A stretch of DNA of 64,000 nucleotides from Bacteroidota bacterium. GTDB lineage: Bacteria; Bacteroidota; Bacteroidia; Bacteroidales; B39-G9. Under the pieces are notes generated by a model. It was not told where the DNA came from. It did no database searches and was given only the letters and a program-made list of their open reading frames with translations. Positions within the stretch are counted from its first letter, which is position 1; each line of letters opens with the position of its first letter. The position numbers were made by a program, and so were the translations under genes. The stretch is from positions 53,551 to 117,550 of the forward strand of contig JADFUR010000004.1 in the NCBI GenBank assembly GCA_015222055.1, given 5' to 3'. Positions 8,598 through 17,903 of this stretch are shown in pieces.

Positions 8598-9989
8598 ATG
8601 AATTACGATTTAATAATTATTGGTAGTGGACCTGGCGGATATGTTGCTGCTATTAGGGCTTCACAATTAGGAATGAAAGTTGGCGTTATTGAGAGAGCCG
8701 AACTCGGAGGTATTTGTTTAAATTGGGGATGCATCCCAACAAAATCATTGTTAAAAAGTGCACAAGTCTTTAACTATATTAAACATGCCGAGAATTATGG
8801 GATTGATGTTAACGGTGAAGCAAAACCTGACTTTGCAAAAATAGTTGAACGTAGCCGTCAGGTTGCCGAAGGAATGAGTAAAGGGATACAATATCTCTTT
8901 AAAAAGAATAAGGTTGACCATATAAAAGGTTTTGGTAAATTAGTTGATAATAAATCAGTTGAAGTTACCGATGATGACGGTAACAAAACAGTTTATGAAA
9001 GTAAACATATTATTTTAGCAACTGGTGCTCGTTCAAGAGAATTGCCAAATTTAAAACAAGATGGCAAAAAAATTATTGGTTACCGTGAAGCACTAACATT
9101 AAAAGAACAACCAGAATCAATGATTGTTGTTGGTTCAGGAGCAATTGGAACTGAACTTGCATTTTTTTATAATTCAATTGGAACGAAAGTTACTTTAGTT
9201 GAATTCTTACCAAACATTGTTCCTGTTGAAGATGAAGATGTTTCAAAACAATTGGGTCGTTCTCTTAAAAAAGCAAAAATTAAAGTAATGCTTAAATCAA
9301 CAGTTGAATCTGTTGACGTGAGTGGCGATAAATGTAAAGTTACCATTAAAACACCCAAAAAAGAAGAAATTCATGAAGCCGATATTGTTTTATCAGCTGT
9401 TGGTGTAAGTACAAATTTACAAGGTATTGGTATTGAAGATTTAGGTATTGAATTAGAAAAAGGCAAAATAAAAGTTGATGATTTTTATAGAACTAATCTT
9501 GATGGTGTTTATGCTATTGGTGATATAGTTCATGGTCCTGCATTAGCTCATGTTGCTTCGGCCGAAGCAATTGTTTGTGTTGAAAAAATTGCAGGTAAAA
9601 ATCCAACACCTGTCGATTATTCTAATATTCCTGGTTGTACTTATACTTCACCCGAAGTAGCGTCAATTGGATTAACCGAAAGAGCTGCTATTGAAGCTGG
9701 TAATGAACTAAAAATTGGTAAATTTCCGTTTACAGCATCTGGAAAAGCTAGCTCAGCAGGCGAAAAAGATGGTTTTGTTAAATTAATTTTTGATGCAAAA
9801 ACAGATTTGTTATTAGGTGCTCATCTTATTGGAGCTAACGTAACAGAGATGATTGAAGAACTAGCTGTTGCCCGAAAAATGAATGCTACTTCTAAAGATA
9901 TTTTAAATACGATTCATCCACATCCTACTATGTCAGAATCTATAAAAGATGCTGCTGAAGATGCAAATGATGAGGCTATTCATCTTTAG
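8598..9989 (+). CDS. lpdA: Dihydrolipoyl dehydrogenase
   Basis: 463 aa flavoprotein disulfide reductase. The FAD motif GSGPGGYVAA, the redox-active disulfide in GGICLNWGCIPTKSLL, the NAD motif GSGAIGTELA, the second FAD motif YAIGDI and the C-terminal catalytic HPHPTMSE are all present. It reoxidises dihydrolipoamide for 2-oxoacid dehydrogenases or the glycine cleavage system. No E1/E2 or gcv genes are adjacent, so the partner complex is not identified here. A strong terminator follows. Confidence 0.95.
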   Translation: MNYDLIIIGSGPGGYVAAIRASQLGMKVGVIERAELGGICLNWGCIPTKSLLKSAQVFNYIKHAENYGIDVNGEAKPDFAKIVERSRQVAEGMSKGIQYLFKKNKVDHIKGFGKLVDNKSVEVTDDDGNKTVYESKHIILATGARSRELPNLKQDGKKIIGYREALTLKEQPESMIVVGSGAIGTELAFFYNSIGTKVTLVEFLPNIVPVEDEDVSKQLGRSLKKAKIKVMLKSTVESVDVSGDKCKVTIKTPKKEEIHEADIVLSAVGVSTNLQGIGIEDLGIELEKGKIKVDDFYRTNLDGVYAIGDIVHGPALAHVASAEAIVCVEKIAGKNPTPVDYSNIPGCTYTSPEVASIGLTERAAIEAGNELKIGKFPFTASGKASSAGEKDGFVKLIFDAKTDLLLGAHLIGANVTEMIEELAVARKMNATSKDILNTIHPHPTMSESIKDAAEDANDEAIHL

Positions 9990-10013
9990 ATAGATATATA
10001 TATTATTATTGAT

Positions 10014-10042
10014 AGGCATAGCTTTTAGCTGTGCCTTTTTTT
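10014..10042 (+). terminator. Intrinsic terminator of lpdA
   Basis: AGGCATAGCT (10014-10023) and AGCTGTGCCT (10027-10036) form a 10-bp stem with one G-U pair and a 3-nt loop, followed by T7. Confidence 0.85.
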
Positions 10043-10077
10043 GTTTATTAATGTAATAAATAAGTAAAAAAATTTAT

Positions 10078-10085
10078 TACATTTG
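10078..10085 (+). promoter_or_regulatory. Bacteroidetes -7 element for rlmF
   Basis: TACATTTG fits TAnnTTTG exactly, 47 bases before the rlmF ATG. The -33 TTTG is not obvious at the standard spacing. Confidence 0.4.
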
Positions 10086-10132
10086 AAAGAATAATAGTTT
10101 GATATTATTCACTAAAAAATGGCGGAATTTAT

Positions 10133-11098
10133 ATGGTTGATAAAAAGAAAGAGCATCCAAAGGAGAAATCTAAATTACATCCACGAAATAAGCATCGAAA
10201 GAGATATGATTTTAAACAGCTTATTAGTAGTTGCCCTGATTTAGCTGAATTTGTTAAGCTGAATAATTATAACGACGAATCAATTGATTTTCATAATCCT
10301 GAAGCAGTGAAAATGCTGAATAAAGCACTGCTGATGCATTATTACGACATAGATTATTGGGATATCCCCCAAAATTATTTATGTCCTCCCATACCAGGAA
10401 GAGCAGACTACATTCATTATATTGCAGATTTGTTGAGTAGTAAGAACAATGAAAAAATACCAACAGGTAATAAGGTGAAATGTTTAGACATTGGAGTTGG
10501 GGCGAATTGTGTTTATCCAATTATAGGCAATAAAGAATATGGGTGGTCATTTATAGGTACTGATATCGATAGTGTTTCAATTACATCAGCAAACAAAATA
10601 ATTAAATTTAATAAATTTTTAAAAGATAATATTGAAATTAGGTTACAATCAAATTCAAGAGATAGTTTTTCTGGAATTATCCAAAAGGATGAAAAATATG
10701 ATTTGTCAATTTGCAATCCTCCCTTTCATTCTTCTTTAGAAGAAGCTCAATCTTCTACTATTCGTAAATTAAGTAATTTAAAGCATAGAAAAGTGAGCAA
10801 AGCGAGTTTGAATTTTGGTGGTAACAAAAATGAATTATGTTGCGAAGGAGGAGAATTAGGATTTGTGAGAGATATGATTTTTCAAAGTAAGAGATTCTCT
10901 GACTCCTGCTTTTTGTTTTCTACATTGATTTCAAAGCAATCTAATTTGAAGGAAGTATATAAATTATTAAGAACAGTAGAAGCTCTCGAAGTAAAAACAA
11001 TCCCAATGGGGCAGGGAAATAAAATAAGTCGTATAGTTGTTTGGACATTTCTCAATCAAGAACAACAAGAAAATTGGATAGAGACAAGGTGGAAATAA
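10133..11098 (+). CDS. rlmF: 23S rRNA (adenine(1618)-N6)-methyltransferase
   Basis: 321 aa. It follows the RlmF family from end to end: LHPRNKHRKRYDF near the N-terminus, ALLMHYYDIDYWDIPQNYLCPPIPGRADYIHYIADLL, the SAM-binding region LDIGVGANCVYPIIG, and the N6-adenine catalytic motif NPPF (SICNPPFHSS). It methylates A1618 of 23S rRNA. The start ATG at 10133 gives a basic, lysine-rich N-terminus; an earlier ATG at 10119 is out of frame. The next gene follows after 74 bases and may be co-transcribed. Confidence 0.93.
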   Translation: MVDKKKEHPKEKSKLHPRNKHRKRYDFKQLISSCPDLAEFVKLNNYNDESIDFHNPEAVKMLNKALLMHYYDIDYWDIPQNYLCPPIPGRADYIHYIADLLSSKNNEKIPTGNKVKCLDIGVGANCVYPIIGNKEYGWSFIGTDIDSVSITSANKIIKFNKFLKDNIEIRLQSNSRDSFSGIIQKDEKYDLSICNPPFHSSLEEAQSSTIRKLSNLKHRKVSKASLNFGGNKNELCCEGGELGFVRDMIFQSKRFSDSCFLFSTLISKQSNLKEVYKLLRTVEALEVKTIPMGQGNKISRIVVWTFLNQEQQENWIETRWK

Positions 11099-11172
11099 AT
11101 TTAATTAGTTGCAAGCATTTAGAATTAAAATCAACAAAAAGAATTTTAATTTCAAAAAAAGGAACAGACTAA

Positions 11173-11496
11173 ATGAATAACGGAATTATTGAAAAACGAA
11201 AAGATTGGGAAAAAGATACTATTTACAAGATGATACATTTGTATTGCAAAAAACATCATGATGCAGTGAATGAACTTTGTGAAGAATGTTTAGAGCTGTA
11301 TAATTATTCCATATCTCGTATTGACAATTGTGTGCACAAAATAAAAAAACCTGTTTGTTCAAAATGTAAAGTCCATTGTTTCAATAAAGAACATAGAAAC
11401 AAAATCAGAATTGTAATGAGATGGTCGGGACCTCGAATGATTTGTCATTATCCTTTGAGGGCGTTTAAATATTTGTTCTATAAACTGAGATATTAA
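11173..11496 (+). CDS. Cys-rich 'nitrous oxide-stimulated promoter' family protein
   Basis: 107 aa. The pattern EKDTIYKMIHLYCKKHH...LCEECLELYNYSISRIDNC...KPVCSKCKVHCFNKEHRNKIRIVMRWSGPRM matches the small Cys/His-rich family with this historical name. The conserved Cys pairs suggest a metal site, zinc or Fe-S, which is an inference. The biochemical role is unknown. It lies downstream of rlmF on the same strand and converges with manA. Confidence 0.8.
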   Translation: MNNGIIEKRKDWEKDTIYKMIHLYCKKHHDAVNELCEECLELYNYSISRIDNCVHKIKKPVCSKCKVHCFNKEHRNKIRIVMRWSGPRMICHYPLRAFKYLFYKLRY

Positions 11497-11520
11497 TTTT
11501 AAAGCTCAATTTTTAACTTT

Positions 11521-12513
11521 TTAATCTTCGAAACTAAGATACACTTCAAGTATTTTTGTTTTCTCACAAGGTATAAGCGAAACATTTTCAATAACAGCAG
11601 GTAAAAGAACTGTTTCTCCTTTAGAGATATTTATCTCATCATTTTCGTTATATTTTATTGAATAAGAACCTTCTATACACATGTAAATTACAAAAGAATC
11701 TATTAAATTATAGTCTTTTTCTAATTCTTTATCAAACTCAAGAATATTTGTTGTAAAATACTGACAATCAATGAGTTTAGAACTCTCATTATTTTTTTTT
11801 GTATATTCAGTTTTATAATCATTATGATGAGAAAAGTCTAAAGCATCAATGGCAAGATCTGTATGTAATTCGCGTGATTTGCCATTAGAATCTTTTCTGT
11901 TCCAATCAAATATGCGGTAAGTTACATCAGATGTTTGTTGAATTTCAGCCAAAAGTATTCCTTTGCCTGTTGCATGAACTCTACCTGCAGGAATAAAGAA
12001 TACATCATTATTACTAACATCTTCAAAATTTAATATATCAGTTAAAGTGTTGTTTTTTAAATTTTTTAGATAAATATTTTTATCAATCCCATTATTAAAA
12101 CCGGAAATTAGTTGTGCTCCTTTTTCAGCATTAATAATATACCACATTTCTGTTTTTCCATTGGCACTATGCCTTTCTTTGGCAAGCTCATCATTTGGGT
12201 GAACCTGAACAGATAAATTATCATTAGCATCTATAAATTTAATAAGAAGAGGGAATTCATTTCCAAATTTCTCATACACAGCATCGCCAACAATATCACC
12301 CATATATACTTCAATAATTTCTTGAAGATTATTATTTTTTAAAAATCCATTTTCAATCATTGAAATATTTTCTTCAACACCAGATATTTCCCAACTTTCA
12401 CCACAATTTTGTAAGTCTGAAATATTTTTATTTAATAAGGTCTTAATTTTTGAGCCACCCCAAATTTTTTCTTTGTAAATAGGTTTGAATTTTAACGGAT
12501 ATAATGTGTTCAT
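11521..12513 (-). CDS. manA: Mannose-6-phosphate isomerase, class I
   Basis: 330 aa cupin-type zinc isomerase interconverting mannose 6-phosphate and fructose 6-phosphate. The metal-binding segment is VQVHPNDELAKERHSANGKTEMWYII, with the second conserved region in VFFIPAGRVHATGKGILLAEIQQTSDVTYRIFDW. The C-terminal cupin half is present. It feeds mannose into glycolysis or supplies sugar for glycan synthesis. Stand-alone gene with convergent and divergent neighbours. Confidence 0.92.
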   Translation of the reverse strand: MNTLYPLKFKPIYKEKIWGGSKIKTLLNKNISDLQNCGESWEISGVEENISMIENGFLKNNNLQEIIEVYMGDIVGDAVYEKFGNEFPLLIKFIDANDNLSVQVHPNDELAKERHSANGKTEMWYIINAEKGAQLISGFNNGIDKNIYLKNLKNNTLTDILNFEDVSNNDVFFIPAGRVHATGKGILLAEIQQTSDVTYRIFDWNRKDSNGKSRELHTDLAIDALDFSHHNDYKTEYTKKNNESSKLIDCQYFTTNILEFDKELEKDYNLIDSFVIYMCIEGSYSIKYNENDEINISKGETVLLPAVIENVSLIPCEKTKILEVYLSFED

Positions 12514-12591
12514 TTTATATTTTAATTTTAAATAAAAAAAGATTAATTTTAGGAAATTTTAAAATGTAAAAATACAAAAAAAAAGTAATAT

Positions 12592-13209
12592 ATGTTAATA
12601 ATTGGAATTGCAGGAGGAACAGGTTCAGGAAAAACTACTGTCGTAAAAAAGATTGTTGAGAGATTACCTAAGGGTGAAGTTGCAGTTTTATCACAAGATT
12701 CGTATTATCGTGATAATAGTAATTTACTTTTGGAAGAAAGACAGAAAATTAATTTTGACCATCCTAAAGCATTAGAGTTTGAGTTGCTAATTGACCATCT
12801 TAAAAAGTTAAAAAATGGTATAACTATTCAAGAACCAATTTACTCTTATTTAACATGTACCAGGTCAAAAGAATCAATACCTGTGTTGCCAAAAAAAATA
12901 ATTATTATTGAGGGGATATTAATTTTAACAAATAAAAAACTTCGTGATTTGTTTGACGTTAAAGTGTTTGTTCACGCTGACCCAGACGATAGACTTATTC
13001 GAGTTATAAAACGAGACACTATTGAGAGAGGTCGATCGGTTGACGTTGTGCTTGATCGTTACATTAAATCAGTTAAACCAATGCATGAAGAATTTATTGA
13101 GCCATCAAAAACTTATGCAGATTTAATAATTCCTCAAGGTGGAAATAATTTGGTAGCTATAAATATCTTGACTTCAATTATTAAAATGGATCTTGAAAAG
13201 AAAAAATAA
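12592..13209 (+). CDS. udk: Uridine kinase
   Basis: 205 aa P-loop kinase: GGTGSGKTT Walker A, QDSYYRDNS, NFDHPKALEFELL, and the lid/Arg-rich RVIKRDTIERGRSVDVVLDRY. It phosphorylates uridine and cytidine in pyrimidine salvage. Length is typical. Start ATG 12592 leads directly into the P-loop strand. A 108-base gap separates it from the next gene on the same strand. Confidence 0.93.
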   Translation: MLIIGIAGGTGSGKTTVVKKIVERLPKGEVAVLSQDSYYRDNSNLLLEERQKINFDHPKALEFELLIDHLKKLKNGITIQEPIYSYLTCTRSKESIPVLPKKIIIIEGILILTNKKLRDLFDVKVFVHADPDDRLIRVIKRDTIERGRSVDVVLDRYIKSVKPMHEEFIEPSKTYADLIIPQGGNNLVAINILTSIIKMDLEKKK

Positions 13210-13317
13210 TAATATTGATAGATTTGTATTAGTGAATTGTTATCATTAGTTATGACAAAAAGGGATGCAAATTAATCAATTTGGAAACTAAAACATTTAA
13301 TTATTAAGGTAATTCTT

Positions 13318-14049
13318 ATGCTTGAGAAAATATACGAAAATAATATTTTGTTTTTAGATATTGAGACAGTTCCTCAATGTGAATACTATGATAGTTTAGA
13401 AGAAAGAGCAAAAAAATTATGGGACATAAAAGCATCTCATTTATATAATGATGAAGAAAAATCATCGGCTGAATTATATCAACGTGCTGGAATTTATGCT
13501 GAGTTTGGTAAAATTGTCTGTGTATCGGTAGGTTTTTTAAATTCAAAATCGGAGAGCAAAAATCTTCGTTTAAAATCATTTTATGGTGACGATGAAAAGC
13601 AAATTTTAAAAGAATTTATAAATCTGTTAAACAAACACTTTTATCGCAAAGAGCATCTTTTGTGTGCACATAATAGTAAGGAATTTGATTTTCCTTATTT
13701 GTCGCGACGCATTTTAATTAACGGATTAAAGCTTCCCAAATTGTTAGATATTGCTGGTAAGAAACCTTGGGAAATTAAACACCTCGACACACTGGAATTA
13801 TGGAAGTTTGGAGATTATAAACATTATACTTCCTTAAATTTATTAACCAGTATTTTTAATATCCCTTCGCCAAAAGATGATATTGATGGGAGTGAAGTTG
13901 CCGGTGTTTATTGGGTTGATAAAGACCTTAAAAGAATTGCTAAATATTGCCAAAAAGATGTTGTTGCTCTTGTGCAACTTTTTTTGCGTTACAAAGGTGA
14001 AAATATTATTTCAGATGAAAATATTGAAATTATATCTGATTTGAAGTAA
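13318..14049 (+). CDS. 3'-5' exonuclease of the PolB-exo-like (DEDDy) family
   Basis: 243 aa. The DEDD exonuclease signatures are visible in order: FLDIETVPQ (exo I, Asp and Glu), CAHNSKEFDFPYLSRR (exo II region), and YCQKDVVALVQLF (exo III, with Tyr four residues before Asp, DEDDy subtype). This is the predicted PolB-like 3'-5' exonuclease family found as a stand-alone protein in Bacteroidetes. It probably trims DNA, though the substrate is unproven. Its 3' end overlaps the convergent hydrolase gene by 20 bases. Confidence 0.85.
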   Translation: MLEKIYENNILFLDIETVPQCEYYDSLEERAKKLWDIKASHLYNDEEKSSAELYQRAGIYAEFGKIVCVSVGFLNSKSESKNLRLKSFYGDDEKQILKEFINLLNKHFYRKEHLLCAHNSKEFDFPYLSRRILINGLKLPKLLDIAGKKPWEIKHLDTLELWKFGDYKHYTSLNLLTSIFNIPSPKDDIDGSEVAGVYWVDKDLKRIAKYCQKDVVALVQLFLRYKGENIISDENIEIISDLK

Positions 14050-14827
14050 AATCTAAAATTTTTTGAATAATTAATTTAGGATATTCAATATGCAACCAAT
14101 GGCTTGCATTTTTTATTGTTGTGATTTGTGAATTAGTAAAAATCTTTTTTATTAAAGCATAATCGTTTTCTAAAATGTAATTTGAGTTTTCTGCTTTAAT
14201 AAATAGACAGTTAGAGCTATTCGAAAAATTTCTTTCTTGTTCTAAGCCATTCATTATTTGCTGTAAATTTTCGTTTATTGCTTTAATATTTATTTTCCAC
14301 AAAAAATGATTCCCATTGTCTCTGTAAATATTTTTAAGTAAAAATTTTTTATAATTATCATTAATATCTGCTTTTGAAAATTCAATTGCAATATCTTTTC
14401 TATTGTTAAATTTTGCTATATCAAAGTTCAATAAAGCATTTATAACTTTTCGATGTTCATCTGATTTTATATCATCATCAAAACTATATGTTTTTGGAGC
14501 AATGTCAAGAATTATCATTTTCTCTATTCGTTCAGGATAACGAACAGAAAAATTCATTATTATTTTTCCACCCATTGAATGACCCAAAAGAACAGCTTTT
14601 TCAATTGAATGAAAATTCATAAATTCTATCAGGTCATTTGTCATAACTTCATAGTTATGTTCATTGCTATGTGGTGATTTCCCGTGATTGCGAATATCTG
14701 GAATAAAAACCTGAAATGTTTTAGCCAATTCTTTGCCAATACTTACCCAGTTATCAGAACATCCATATAACCCGTGTAAAATTATTAAGGGATAGCCCTC
14801 TCCATATTTTCGATAAAAAAGTTTCAC
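14030..14827 (-). CDS. Alpha/beta-fold hydrolase (YbfF-like esterase)
   Basis: 265 aa. Oxyanion motif HGLYGCSDNW, nucleophile elbow LGHSMGG with the catalytic Ser, and a C-terminal HWLHIEYP providing the His. The fold and lid resemble YbfF-type acyl esterases. The substrate is not predictable. The 3' end overlaps the exonuclease gene on the opposite strand by 20 bases; pdxJ is 28 bases upstream on the same strand, so the two may be co-transcribed. Confidence 0.85.
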   Translation of the reverse strand: MKLFYRKYGEGYPLIILHGLYGCSDNWVSIGKELAKTFQVFIPDIRNHGKSPHSNEHNYEVMTNDLIEFMNFHSIEKAVLLGHSMGGKIIMNFSVRYPERIEKMIILDIAPKTYSFDDDIKSDEHRKVINALLNFDIAKFNNRKDIAIEFSKADINDNYKKFLLKNIYRDNGNHFLWKINIKAINENLQQIMNGLEQERNFSNSSNCLFIKAENSNYILENDYALIKKIFTNSQITTIKNASHWLHIEYPKLIIQKILDFTSNQI

Positions 14828-14855
14828 AGTTTCACAATTTTATAACTTCAAAATC

Positions 14856-15569
14856 TCACTTTAAAATCCTCATATACATCTGAACAGTATTCTCTAAACC
14901 TAAATATAAAGCCTCAGAAATAAGAGCATGTCCTATCGATACTTCTAACAGACCGGGAATATTATCATAAAAATATTTAAGGTTGTCAAGGCTTAAGTCG
15001 TGGCCTGCATTAATACCTAATCCTAATTCGTTTGCACAATTGGCAGCAGTTGTGAAAGGTTTAATAGCGTCTTCTTTATTTAAATTATAATTTGTAGCAT
15101 AAGGCTCTGTATATAATTCTATTCTGTCAGTTTTTGTTTCAAGAGCACCAATTATGTTTTCAGTATTAGTGTCAACAAAAATTGATGTTCTAATATTGTA
15201 TTCTTTCAACTCGGCAATAATATCTGATAAAAAACTTTTATTCTTTATTGTATTCCATCCAGCACTTGAGGTTAAGGCTTCGGGTGGGTCAGGCACTAAA
15301 GTTACCTGATTTGGTTTAATTTTAGTTACCAAATCAAGAAAGTCTCTTGAAGGATAACCTTCAATATTAAATTCTGTTGTTATTATTGGTTTAATGTCGT
15401 AAACATCTTGATATCTAATATGACGCTCATCCGGACGAGGGTGAACTGTAATGCCTTCGGCACCATAATTTTGGCAATTTATTGCAGCTTCTAAAACATT
15501 TGGTGTGTTTCCTCCACGAGCATTTCTTAATGTGGCTATTTTATTTATATTTACACTTAATTTTGTCAT
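14856..15569 (-). CDS. pdxJ: Pyridoxine 5'-phosphate synthase
   Basis: About 237 aa TIM barrel that condenses 3-amino-2-oxopropyl phosphate with deoxyxylulose 5-phosphate, the last ring-forming step of vitamin B6 synthesis by the DXP route. Recognisable segments are KLSVNINKIATLRNARGG, GITVHPRPDERHIRYQDV, TLVPDPPEALTSSAGW, GINAGHDLSLDNL and the C-terminal VSIGHALISEALYLGLE. I chose ATG 15569; the upstream extension uses TTG and adds only four residues. Confidence 0.94.
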   Translation of the reverse strand: MTKLSVNINKIATLRNARGGNTPNVLEAAINCQNYGAEGITVHPRPDERHIRYQDVYDIKPIITTEFNIEGYPSRDFLDLVTKIKPNQVTLVPDPPEALTSSAGWNTIKNKSFLSDIIAELKEYNIRTSIFVDTNTENIIGALETKTDRIELYTEPYATNYNLNKEDAIKPFTTAANCANELGLGINAGHDLSLDNLKYFYDNIPGLLEVSIGHALISEALYLGLENTVQMYMRILK

Positions 15570-15647
15570 AACTTTACACAATGAATAAAAATTATTAAAT
15601 TTGTTGAAGATTACAAAATTAACAGTTTTTTTTTATTAAGATAATTT

Positions 15648-16313
15648 ATGTTAGCTAAAGATTTAATTTCTGATACAATACCTGCTTTACATACTTCTGA
15701 TACAGCAGTAATTGCTTTAAACTGGATGGAGATATTTAAAATATCACATTTGCCTATTGTTAATAATAAAGAGTTGTTGGGATTAATTTCTGATGTTGAT
15801 ATCTATGATATGAATACTCCGGAGGATCCGGTTGGGAATCATAAATTATCATTATCCAATCCTTTTGTATATCAAAATCAACATATTTATGAAGTTATTG
15901 AAGTCGTATCGCGCCTCAAATTAACCATAATTCCTGTATTAAATGACGATAAGGAATACTTAGGCTTAATTAATTTGAATGATATTATCCATAATTTTTC
16001 ATCATTAATGGCTATTAAAAATCCTGGAGGTGTTATTGTATTAGAATTAAACGTTAATGATTATTCATTAAGTGAAATTGCTCAAATTATTGAAACTAAC
16101 GATGCTAAAATTTTAAGTTTATACGTTGCTTCTCATCCAGATACAATGAAGCTTAATATAACAATTAAAATTAATAAAACGGATATAACATCAATACTTC
16201 AAACTTTTGAACGTTATAATTATAATGTTAAAGCCACCTTTATGGAAAATAACCATTTAGATGATTTGTATAAGGATAGGTATGATTCTTTCATGAAATT
16301 TTTAGATATTTAG
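15648..16313 (+). CDS. CBS-domain pair protein
   Basis: 221 aa. Two CBS motifs lie in the first 125 residues (LAKDLISDTIPALHTSDTAVIALNWM...LGLISDVDIYD and VYEVIEVVSRLKLTIIPVLND...LGLINLNDII form), followed by a C-terminal ACT-like segment ending in a helix. CBS pairs bind adenosyl ligands such as AMP, ATP or SAM and regulate partners. Its place before an outer-membrane protein gene (14 bases) and NAD kinase is a recurrent Bacteroidetes arrangement, but its target is unknown. Confidence 0.82.
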   Translation: MLAKDLISDTIPALHTSDTAVIALNWMEIFKISHLPIVNNKELLGLISDVDIYDMNTPEDPVGNHKLSLSNPFVYQNQHIYEVIEVVSRLKLTIIPVLNDDKEYLGLINLNDIIHNFSSLMAIKNPGGVIVLELNVNDYSLSEIAQIIETNDAKILSLYVASHPDTMKLNITIKINKTDITSILQTFERYNYNVKATFMENNHLDDLYKDRYDSFMKFLDI

Positions 16314-16326
16314 ACCTCATTGATTA

Positions 16327-17775
16327 ATGACAAAATTTATACTTTTAATATTTCTTTCAGCATTAATTGGTCATACATTCGCCCAAAATAATTCATTTTA
16401 TAATAATGATATTTTACTTGATACTAACCAAATAATTGTATCAAATATTTATATCAAAGGAAACAAAGTTACAAAAAAGAGGATTGTTCTGCGAGAGTTG
16501 AAATTTAAAAAAAATGATACTATCTCAAAAAAAGAACTTCAAAATTTAATACTGAGAAGTAAAGAGAACCTTTTAAATATGTCTTTGTTTAATTATGTTT
16601 CAATAGAAACGTCAGCTATTAACAATAATAAGTTCAATATTTCAATTAATTTAGAAGAAAGGTGGTATTTATGGCCATACCCAATCTTTGAACATGCCGA
16701 TAGAAATTTTAGTTCGTTTATTCATAATCAAGATTGGGATAGAATTAATTACGGATTATTTATTTTAAAAAATAATTTTAGAGGTAGAAACGAAATTTTT
16801 AAAATTAAAGCTCGATACGGATATAAAGAACAATATTTACTTAATTATAAAATTCCATACATCGACAAAAGAGGTAAAAATGGAATTGAAGCAAGTTTTG
16901 CTTATTTCCGACAAAAGGAAATTGCTTTTAATACTTTTAATAATAAATTGCAATTTTATCAGTTGCAAAATTATATAAGAGAAATATTTGATATCTTTGT
17001 ATCTTATTCATATAGACCTCAATGGGATTTTTCACATTTTTTTAGATTAGAATATAAAAATGTTAACATAGCTGATACAATATCTATTTTAAATAGTGAT
17101 TATTTGGGTAATAGTAGAAAAAAGATATCATATTTTAATTTAGCGTACCGTTTTACAAGTGATAAACGCGATTCGAAAGTTTATCCTTTAAATGGTTATG
17201 TTTATAGCATATCTGCAACAAAATATGGCCTTTTAAAAAATTCTGATGTAGATAAATTTTATTTTGATGCAATTTATAGCAAGTATTTTAAAATGAATAA
17301 TAACTTTTATTTTAATTCTGGTTTAAAAATTAGGAAATCGTTAAAAAGTGATGATGTTTATTTTGAAAATAGAGCATTAGGATATGATGATTATTTGCGA
17401 GCTTTTGAATATAACGTGATTGACGGAAATGATTTTTTTATTTTTAGAAGTAATTTAAAATATGAAATTGTTTCACATAAGATTAAATATTACGAATTTA
17501 TACCCAGTAATAAATTTAATAAAATACATTATTCCGTATATTTGAATCTGTTTTTTGATTCCGGATATGTCAAAGATAACGTTTACAATACAAACAACAC
17601 GATGCTTAATGAATTTCTATATAGCGGGGGAATTGGAATAGATTTCGTAACTTACTATGATAAAATTATTCGTTTAGAATATGCTGTTAATAAGTTTGGC
17701 AACAAAGGGTTTTTTATCCACTTTGGAGCACCAATTTTAATTAATAATAAGAAATACAATAGCGGAAGACTATAA
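16327..17775 (+). CDS. BamA/TamA-family outer-membrane protein with one POTRA domain
   Basis: 482 aa. A signal peptide (ending FAQ) is followed by one POTRA domain at about residues 38-112 (IVSNIYIKGNKVTKKRIVLRELKFKKNDTI) and a 16-strand-type beta-barrel. Barrel segments contain RFTSDKRDSKVYPLNGYVYS, a hallmark of Omp85 barrels, and the protein ends in beta-structure. It is much shorter than BamA and lacks further POTRA domains, so it is likely a specialised Omp85 member of unknown cargo. It starts 14 bases after the CBS gene. Confidence 0.82.
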   Translation: MTKFILLIFLSALIGHTFAQNNSFYNNDILLDTNQIIVSNIYIKGNKVTKKRIVLRELKFKKNDTISKKELQNLILRSKENLLNMSLFNYVSIETSAINNNKFNISINLEERWYLWPYPIFEHADRNFSSFIHNQDWDRINYGLFILKNNFRGRNEIFKIKARYGYKEQYLLNYKIPYIDKRGKNGIEASFAYFRQKEIAFNTFNNKLQFYQLQNYIREIFDIFVSYSYRPQWDFSHFFRLEYKNVNIADTISILNSDYLGNSRKKISYFNLAYRFTSDKRDSKVYPLNGYVYSISATKYGLLKNSDVDKFYFDAIYSKYFKMNNNFYFNSGLKIRKSLKSDDVYFENRALGYDDYLRAFEYNVIDGNDFFIFRSNLKYEIVSHKIKYYEFIPSNKFNKIHYSVYLNLFFDSGYVKDNVYNTNNTMLNEFLYSGGIGIDFVTYYDKIIRLEYAVNKFGNKGFFIHFGAPILINNKKYNSGRL

Positions 17776-17903
17776 ATTAAGGATTAAGAATGAAAAGAAG
17801 AATTGGTTAATATGCAACTTAAAAAGGTCACCGTCTTGAAAAATATAAATACATGAAACGCCCATAATTTTTAATTTTTAATTCGCAATTAAATTATAAA
17901 CTC